Source of the DNA: an uncultured Bacillota bacterium
GTDB lineage: Bacteria > Bacillota > Clostridia > Christensenellales > UBA1242
Length of the DNA: 5,634 bases
NCBI GenBank assembly: GCA_945947685.1
Contig: CAMEYT010000032.1
Location: forward strand, 1 to 5,634
Reading direction: 5' to 3'
How positions within the stretch are numbered: the first letter of the stretch is position 1; each line of letters starts with the position of its first letter. The position numbers and the translations under genes are program-made. Positions 3,101 to 5,634 of the stretch are shown here, piece by piece. The notes beneath the pieces were generated by a model, which saw only the letters and a list, made by a program, of their open reading frames with translations, was not told the origin of the DNA and did no database searches.

Positions 3101-5634
3101 GTGCCCGCCATCAACTTTAACCTTAACTTCAAATTCTAGGAGTTTGAATACTGCATATAATTTATAGTCTTTATTTACACTTCCCATAAATGTTGTATCT
3201 TCAGAAATTTTTTGTCCATATTCTGTAACTTTTCCATCCACTACAGTTACACTATCATACCAACCACTGAATTCATATCCTGTAGCTTTATTAGCTGTAT
3301 ATGTGAATCCTTTTAAATATTCAATATTAAGCAATCCACTAATTTCAACAAATTCTGTTTCGCTAGCTAACAATGTAGAAGTGTTTTCAGTATCAACAAG
3401 AACTGCATCTCCACTTACAACGATTGTATCTAGACTAATTTTATATTTCTTTGCATCTGCGTTAATTGTAATAGTAAACGCTTCTGTAAAACCTGTAATT
3501 GTGTATGTTGTTGTGTCTTCTGAATTTTGAACAACTATTGCGTCAGTGGCTATCACTTGAACATTTTCATAGTGTTCTTTTGCTGTTACTCTTAGAACAA
3601 TAGGTTCACCTGTTGTAGCAATTATCTTTCCATCTGTAATATCATATTCATTCTGTCCGTCAACTCTCTTAACAATAATTTTATCATTATCGTAGTCGAT
3701 TGTTCCTTCATACGTATTTGCTTGCCACTTAGCTTCAATAGTATGATCAGATGCAGTTAATACAACTGGATTCTCTCCGAGTTTTGCCTCTCCTATGAAC
3801 CAACCAAGGAATGAATATCCTAATCGGGTTATTGTAGGAAGATTGTATTCATTTGCATAAACGATTGTCTTTGTTGCAACTCCATTTGATAATGACCAGC
3901 CATTTAGATTTGCATCATCAAATGTTCCACTGTTTGGATTTGCAGTTACTTCATAACTATTAGCTTTAATAATGATTGTAATTGTTGTTGCCTTAGCTAT
4001 ATTTGCAATTATAAAGTTATTCTCATTCTGATTAACTATAGCTCCATCTTCAGGGATTATAGTAAATCCATCTAGCCTATATCCAGCACCTGTGATAACC
4101 GTGATTTTATATGAATTATCCTTATTTAGAGTAAATTGATTATCTGTTCCAGATATTGCTCCTATACTTATATCATTTTCTCCTAACAATACTATGCTAA
4201 AGTTAACGATATTTTTATCCGTTATAGGATTACTATTTTCATCTTCAAAATTAACCGTGAGAGGATAATCTCCCTTTGTCCATTGAGCTATTAGATTAAG
4301 TGTAGCATTATTTATTCCTGTGAGATTTGAGACATTTCCACTCAATACGCTTTCATTATATTTCCAACCATTGAAATCATATTCTTTTCTATTTGGAACT
4401 GGAAGTTCAACTTCCTCGTCATATGAAACTTTTCTCTCGTATTTTTCTTGTGAATTTTTTATCCATCCATTTGGGTCTGCATCAAAATTGCCACCGTCTA
4501 CATCAAGAACAATAGTATATGTAATTGCTTGCCACTCAGCTTCAATATTATGATTTGATGCAATTGATACAACAGTTGTATCACTAATCTTTGTTCCTTC
4601 TACAAACCACCCCTTGAAAATATATCCTATGCGTGATACTGTAGGCAGTTGTAAATATGTTTCATCATATTTAATATTCTTAGTAGCTGAATTTTTATCT
4701 TCTGCTAAGGTCCATCCGTTAAGATTTTCCTCATTAAATATTCCGCCGTTTACATTTGCTGTAACAACATAAGTGTTTGCTTCCCATTTTGATGTAAGAA
4801 CTAAATCACTATTAGGCATCTTGCTCTCTGAGGTATATTGAATTTCTCCTGCAAACCAACCTTTGAACATATAACCTTCTCTTGTTGGTTCTGTCAGCAA
4901 ATCTCTAAGATCTTCATAATAATTAACTAATCCTTTGCTCATTCCATCCAAAGTCAAAATATGACTATTTCTATTCCACTTTGTATAGAATGTAAGCTCG
5001 GATATATCCATTCCTGCATAGTCCTTAAGGATACTTGCAATATTATCTGTTGTAATCTCAGCATTTAAATTTGCATCTAAATACAGCACATTTTCTCTTG
5101 TATAACCTACTCTTGTAACATCCTTAACTTCAGTTTCGACAAAAGATATAAAGTCAGATGCATTGAAGCCATCGTTAAATGCATAATCTTTATTTATTTC
5201 TAATGTGTAAGGAATTCCAATTCCATCTTCAACAAAACTATTCTTTGAATGATCGAGTGTAATTTTTCTAAACACATAGCTTCCTATTGTTCCCTTTGTG
5301 ATTGAGAAGGCAAAGTTATAGTTTTCTTTATCAGCTCCAGTTATTGTGTAAACAATATTCTTATTTTCACCCACAGTAGCATCTTCAAACTTAGCTGTAA
5401 CTGCCACTTCATCACCATTAAAGTTAGCTTTCGCTACTACATCTGTTGGAAGAGCATCCGTTTCATCAAAGACCTTTGATAATGTTGTAAGTTTCGTTGC
5501 TCCTTTATATAAATCGATTGTTATATCTAATTTTGTAATTGCAATTGTTAAGTCCGCTTCAAAATCTTCAATAGTTTCTGATTTAATCTTTAATCTTATA
5601 GAATAAGTTCCTGCATTTAAGCAATTAGCTTTTG
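158..5634 (-). CDS. Giant InlB-repeat surface protein, C-terminally membrane-anchored (5' partial)
   Basis: The frame is open from the right window edge to the TAA at 158-160, giving 1,824 visible residues; the N-terminus is missing. The GTG at 5405-5407 is in frame but is not a credible start: the 75 upstream codons are open, continue the same domain, and no Shine-Dalgarno precedes it. Order of parts: MBG/YDG-like region (1-120), a degenerate then clear InlB B-type repeats (about 121-452, 559-637), interleaved beta-rich modules, degenerate repeats (730-922, 1171-1465), further beta-rich modules (1467-1665), a GLUG-like module (1675-1775), a transmembrane helix (1785-1810) and a basic tail. 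No LPXTG motif and no catalytic motif are visible. Known InlB B-repeat proteins are extracellular, so an outside N-terminus and inside C-terminus are expected. Role as adhesin or surface stalk is inference. Nine cysteines are present, eight of them after residue 940, and the clear repeat array has none. Being the last gene before a terminator, it closes its transcript. The family assignment is confident, the biological function is not. Confidence 0.93.
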   Translation of the reverse strand, partial: KANCLNAGTYSIRLKIKSETIEDFEADLTIAITKLDITIDLYKGATKLTTLSKVFDETDALPTDVVAKANFNGDEVAVTAKFEDATVGENKNIVYTITGADKENYNFAFSITKGTIGSYVFRKITLDHSKNSFVEDGIGIPYTLEINKDYAFNDGFNASDFISFVETEVKDVTRVGYTRENVLYLDANLNAEITTDNIASILKDYAGMDISELTFYTKWNRNSHILTLDGMSKGLVNYYEDLRDLLTEPTREGYMFKGWFAGEIQYTSESKMPNSDLVLTSKWEANTYVVTANVNGGIFNEENLNGWTLAEDKNSATKNIKYDETYLQLPTVSRIGYIFKGWFVEGTKISDTTVVSIASNHNIEAEWQAITYTIVLDVDGGNFDADPNGWIKNSQEKYERKVSYDEEVELPVPNRKEYDFNGWKYNESVLSGNVSNLTGINNATLNLIAQWTKGDYPLTVNFEDENSNPITDKNIVNFSIVLLGENDISIGAISGTDNQFTLNKDNSYKITVITGAGYRLDGFTIIPEDGAIVNQNENNFIIANIAKATTITIIIKANSYEVTANPNSGTFDDANLNGWSLSNGVATKTIVYANEYNLPTITRLGYSFLGWFIGEAKLGENPVVLTASDHTIEAKWQANTYEGTIDYDNDKIIVKRVDGQNEYDITDGKIIATTGEPIVLRVTAKEHYENVQVIATDAIVVQNSEDTTTYTITGFTEAFTITINADAKKYKISLDTIVVSGDAVLVDTENTSTLLASETEFVEISGLLNIEYLKGFTYTANKATGYEFSGWYDSVTVVDGKVTEYGQKISEDTTFMGSVNKDYKLYAVFKLLEFEVKVKVDGGHGTFTYGNVEGQSEVTEKIQLDSTVVITPVAARGYEFKEWIVDGTILTESNSEKGISLAADGTITLIGKTDIELQVRFAPSKSEFDLDTELTINGIIIDSSASGCSTVKVGTLDALGNFVADDTIPAFMSGKVPFVTDRDVYLQIEVAYGYSFNGLINIGTSETDPIIVASDYNPDAVIEGSGLSQKTIYVRKIKNLNAANTYGTLRVKIEAVAVSLMVNFISDNVEVDAGRIFVDDERFGVVTSGNAGSKVTIQAMITEEIDVTAFTRFNYTIVESDCYKLTKTATITNTLRETISDRRNGFTTSFKFTVSNYVMGSVISIRVIPEVYNVELYDGTTKIGETITNVKAGDRLNTSNHIEAISELANSRKGYELKGFYTAENGCGELYIDGQGICGKNWEETGFFWNGTDYEISPNYNSETNSIKLYAGWARWKSAITLYTAPKALRELAPTVAATLVITSLNSSNSWTTVNNIFFADMLYGADIRIEAPVYDNYVFSYWTIMLDGIKQEPIYDAVYLKEGGFNCRVVDIYANYNTKVILEAGNGGNAKLIAGDIIIEAGKEGYIPTNIPFILEATPYEGYIFEGSFNSFTGELISSEARYEYPASEENEIGAMSIEARFIGKPVQISVGDYDKTYGYIQKIYLNGELKTQGDELETIDAKMGDTVDLYVCLSTVKKYGVKWNSDHISYYSRENIDKVNQVCYIYRYIVSVEDVKDNKIVLIPTITEELITIKLDVRLNENTDYSLAGEVITEELVNDIISISYGDQLDIIVKVNDYYRIKSVQLDNRSISEYLAGEILTIPSSVLNSLGTELHTLKIEFGEQLWIESNNLPSSLKGDGTEKNPYIIATAEDLAFVAYKINIEKDQAYANSRYILVNDISLIGKFWVPIGTDDCKYNSVFNFNGFKVYGLTLASGMDEKNTVFNGVFYELGQRAEIILNNNALTIVAISVSVSIAVIMIGVTVYLVVRRRRKRHMEELSNN
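161..280 (-). other. C-terminal transmembrane anchor with basic tail, no LPXTG
   Basis: Residues 1785-1810 (DNA 203-280) form one uninterrupted hydrophobic segment beginning ALTIVAISVSVSIAVIMIGV and ending in VYLVV. It is followed by RRRRKRHMEELSNN, which by the positive-inside rule stays in the cytoplasm. The placement resembles the last part of sortase substrates, but no LPxTG-like motif precedes the helix and the tail is longer than usual for a sorting signal. The simplest reading is a retained single-pass anchor (outside N-terminus, inside C-terminus). Confidence 0.88.
308..610 (-). other. GLUG-like juxtamembrane module
   Basis: Residues 1675-1775. The order of motifs is GDGTEKNPYIIATAEDLA (1680-1697), YILVNDISL (1716-1724), WVPIG (1729-1733), FNFNGFKVYGLTL (1743-1755) and FNGVFYELGQRAEI (1766-1779). 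This is the usual opening of right-handed beta-helix surface proteins with GLUG motifs: G-x-G-x-x-x-PY-I, a DI-x-L strand, W-x-PIG, then F-x-G-G-L. Here only the opening is present and the protein passes straight into the membrane helix, so no full beta-helix follows. Role at the membrane surface is inferred. Confidence 0.65.
638..1234 (-). other. Two poorly conserved beta-rich modules before the GLUG-like part
   Basis: Residues 1467-1665. The first half includes KMGDTVDLYVCLSTVKKYG (1504-1522) and the second ISYGDQLDIIVKV (1604-1616) followed by DYYRIKSVQLD (1618-1628). Both show the order 'G-D-x-[VL]-[DL]-[LI] strand, then x-Y-x-[VI] core' seen in divergent InlB-type repeats, without the tryptophan. 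I read them as the most decayed repeats of the series, with low certainty. Cysteines at 1514 and 1545 lie in the first half. Confidence 0.35.
1238..2122 (-). repeat. Three further InlB-type repeats, one variant and two decayed (units 7-9)
   Basis: Unit 7 (residues 1171-1274) has core RKGYELKGFYTAENGCGE and closing KLYAGW. It belongs to the variant with an inserted G-x-LYIDGQG hairpin and a following K-x-W, and carries two cysteines (1227, 1238). Unit 8 (1276-1377) keeps NYVFSYWTI and closes with IYANY. Unit 9 (1378-1465) has the divergent-type G-N-G-G opening, a P-F-x-L-E-A-T-P strand, the core EGYIFEGSF and closing IEARF. The last two depart from consensus at the core or closing tryptophan but preserve unit length and order. 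Confidence 0.6.
2123..2857 (-). other. Unrecognised beta-rich region of the surface protein
   Basis: Residues 926-1170, about 245 residues with no domain I can name. It contains AYGYSFNGLINIG (991-1003), a faint echo of the repeat core. Later it has GNAGSKVTIQAMI (1089-1101), a pattern typical of divergent repeats where a G-x-x-V-T/x-I/L-x-A strand precedes the core. It also carries cysteines at 948 and 1122. It may hold two heavily decayed repeat units or a distinct ligand-facing domain; nothing in the sequence decides this. Confidence 0.35.
2867..3445 (-). repeat. Two divergent InlB-type repeats (units 5 and 6)
   Basis: Unit 5 spans about residues 730-830, with core ATGYEFSGWY (783-792) and closing YKLYAVF. 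Unit 6 spans about residues 833-922, with opening VKVDGGHGTF (839-848), core ARGYEFKEWI and closing ELQVRF. In both the final tryptophan is phenylalanine, and the loops are longer than in units 1-4. Unit 6 fits the divergent InlB-type family (long DGGHG opening, KEW core) better than the canonical one. Confidence 0.72.
3452..3712 (-). other. Beta-rich module between repeats 4 and 5, no recognised family
   Basis: Residues 641-727. The composition (alternating Ile/Val/Thr, e.g. TYTITGFTEAFTITIN at 709-724) suggests a beta-sandwich or divergent repeat. The GYxFxGW core is absent; HYENVQVIA (687-695) stands at the equivalent place. No motif allows a firm family name. It sits directly after the closing strand of unit 4 with no linker, as expected for another stalk unit. 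Confidence 0.35.
3714..3766 (-). repeat. Direct DNA repeat, copy A (unit 4 end)
   Basis: A 53-base stretch that aligns without gaps to 4521-4573 with about 7 mismatches, counted by eye. It encodes the closing strand (H-T-IEA-K-WQANT) of repeat unit 4. The DNA identity is higher than in the rest of the array, so these copies may be a site of recent duplication or recombination. Confidence 0.75.
3722..3958 (-). repeat. Fourth clear InlB B-type repeat
   Basis: Residues 559-637. It opens with YEVTANPNSGTFDD, carries LNGWSL, the core RLGYSFLGWF (603-612) and closes with IEAKWQANTYE. It is closest to unit 2, sharing the N-G-W element, the T-K-x-I-x-Y strand and the closing H-x-IEA-x-WQA. Part of this similarity is still visible at DNA level (see the repeat pair at 3714-3766 and 4521-4573), which points to a fairly recent duplication inside the gene. 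Confidence 0.88.
3962..4267 (-). other. Interleaved beta-rich module, possibly divergent InlB-type repeat
   Basis: Residues 456-557, inserted between repeat units 3 and 4. It is rich in Ile, Val and Thr and contains GAGYRLDGFTI (515-525), which resembles the GYxFxGW core with the tryptophan replaced by phenylalanine, and ends in the strand-like TTITIIIKA (549-557). This is consistent with the divergent InlB-type repeat family (Flg_new_2 type), but the closing aromatic is missing. It could also be an unrelated Ig-like module. Confidence 0.4.
4277..4963 (-). repeat. Three clear tandem InlB B-type repeats (Listeria-Bacteroides repeat)
   Basis: Three units at about residues 224-284, 287-368 and 371-452 (DNA 4781-4963, 4529-4774, 4277-4522). 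Their cores are REGYMFKGWF, RIGYIFKGWF and RKEYDFNGWK, and they close with LTSKWEA, IEAEWQA and LIAQWTK. Units 2 and 3 also carry the opening pattern NGGIF or DGGNF followed by an N-G-W element. Units of this family are small beta-grasp-like folds found in tandem in extracellular proteins of low-G+C bacteria; in Listeria InlB they are linked to host-cell contact, but in most proteins they appear to be spacers. Spacing is about 82 residues per full unit. A motif-level match this complete makes the family call safe. Confidence 0.9.
4521..4573 (-). repeat. Direct DNA repeat, copy B (unit 2 end)
   Basis: Partner of the stretch at 3714-3766, encoding the closing strand of repeat unit 2 (H-N-IEA-E-WQAIT). 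The two copies lie 807 bases apart in the same orientation, a multiple of three (269 codons), so recombination between them would delete or add repeat units without breaking the frame. Confidence 0.75.
4967..5272 (-). repeat. Degenerate first InlB-type module
   Basis: Residues 121-222. The module ends in LTFYTKW (213-219), which matches the closing L-x-x-Y-A-x-W strand of InlB B-repeats, and has RVGYTRENVLYLDAN (174-188) where the canonical GYxFxGW core should stand. The core tryptophan and the segment around it are lost, so this is a decayed or variant unit directly before the clear array. The assignment rests on order and the closing motif only. Confidence 0.45.
5273..5634 (-). other. MBG/YDG-like Ig-type region (N-terminal visible part)
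   Basis: Residues 1-120 of the visible protein. The first stretch contains NAGTYSIRLKI (6-16), matching the D/N-AGTY pattern of MBG-type Ig-like repeats. It is followed by KVFDET (53-58), a variant of the KVYDGT signature of YDG domains, then NFNGDEV (70-76) and TGADKENYNF (98-107), the typical G-A-D-x-x-N-Y closing motif. These domains are common in tandem in long bacterial surface proteins and act as structural stalk units; no binding activity can be read from them. The region is cut by the window edge, so more copies may lie upstream. Family naming is from remembered motifs, not from a profile search. Confidence 0.7.

Noticed and set aside
3303..3530. Plus-strand ORF of 75 codons
   Set aside because: Antisense shadow of repeat unit 5 and the preceding module; no start signal and no family resemblance.
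4320..4553. Plus-strand ORF of 77 codons
   Set aside because: Antisense shadow of repeat unit 3; composition rich in Ser and Phe as expected from the reverse of a Glu/Lys-rich frame.
3722..4963. Regular repeats considered as a possible CRISPR array
   Set aside because: Spacing is about 240 bases, the repeats are imperfect and in coding frame, and they encode protein repeat units.
158..5634. Alternative genetic code (UGA as tryptophan) in view of a possible Mollicutes relative
   Set aside because: Conserved repeat-core tryptophans are read as UGG and more than 1,800 codons are open under the standard code, so no recoding is needed.

Overview
The window is almost entirely one very long minus-strand gene. 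It encodes a modular, repeat-built surface protein, and both ends of the interpretable sequence matter. The reading frame is open from the right edge of the window (5634) down to a TAA at 158-160, so at least 1,824 residues are visible and the N-terminus (start codon, signal peptide, promoter) lies outside. Residue numbers in this answer count from the first complete codon at 5630-5632.

The organism looks like a low-G+C Gram-positive-type bacterium (Bacillota or a relative such as an uncultured gut Bacilli/Mycoplasmatota lineage). The evidence is the strong A/T bias including third codon positions, a protein built from InlB-type (Listeria-Bacteroides) repeats, a perfect AGGAGG Shine-Dalgarno at the left edge, and a single C-terminal membrane anchor. 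The frame reads with the standard bacterial code; there is no sign that UGA is read as tryptophan. The exact taxon cannot be fixed from this sequence.

Layout of the protein from N to C (right to left in the window): an MBG/YDG-like Ig-type region (about 5273-5634); an array of InlB B-type repeats, clear at first (4277-4963 and 3722-3958) and then increasingly degenerate (about 2867-3445 and 1238-2122), interleaved with beta-rich modules; a 245-residue stretch with no recognised domain (2123-2857); two more degenerate modules (638-1234); a GLUG-like juxtamembrane module (308-610); one transmembrane helix (203-280); and a basic RRRRKRH cytoplasmic tail. There is no LPXTG sortase motif. The likely job is adhesion or spacing at the cell surface, inferred from architecture only; no catalytic domain is visible.

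The left 157 bases hold a strong, probably bidirectional intrinsic terminator (about 99-124). Just beyond it on the same strand is a good ribosome binding site with a 21-codon, strongly basic ORF (11-76). That ORF is either a tiny peptide gene or the first codons of a next gene interrupted by a frameshift. I see no RNA genes, CRISPR arrays, insertion sequences or defence genes, and nothing that amounts to a clear new system. The most unusual points are the graded decay of the repeats, the GLUG-TM-Arg anchor module, and the basic mini-ORF with a slippery heptamer next to its stop.
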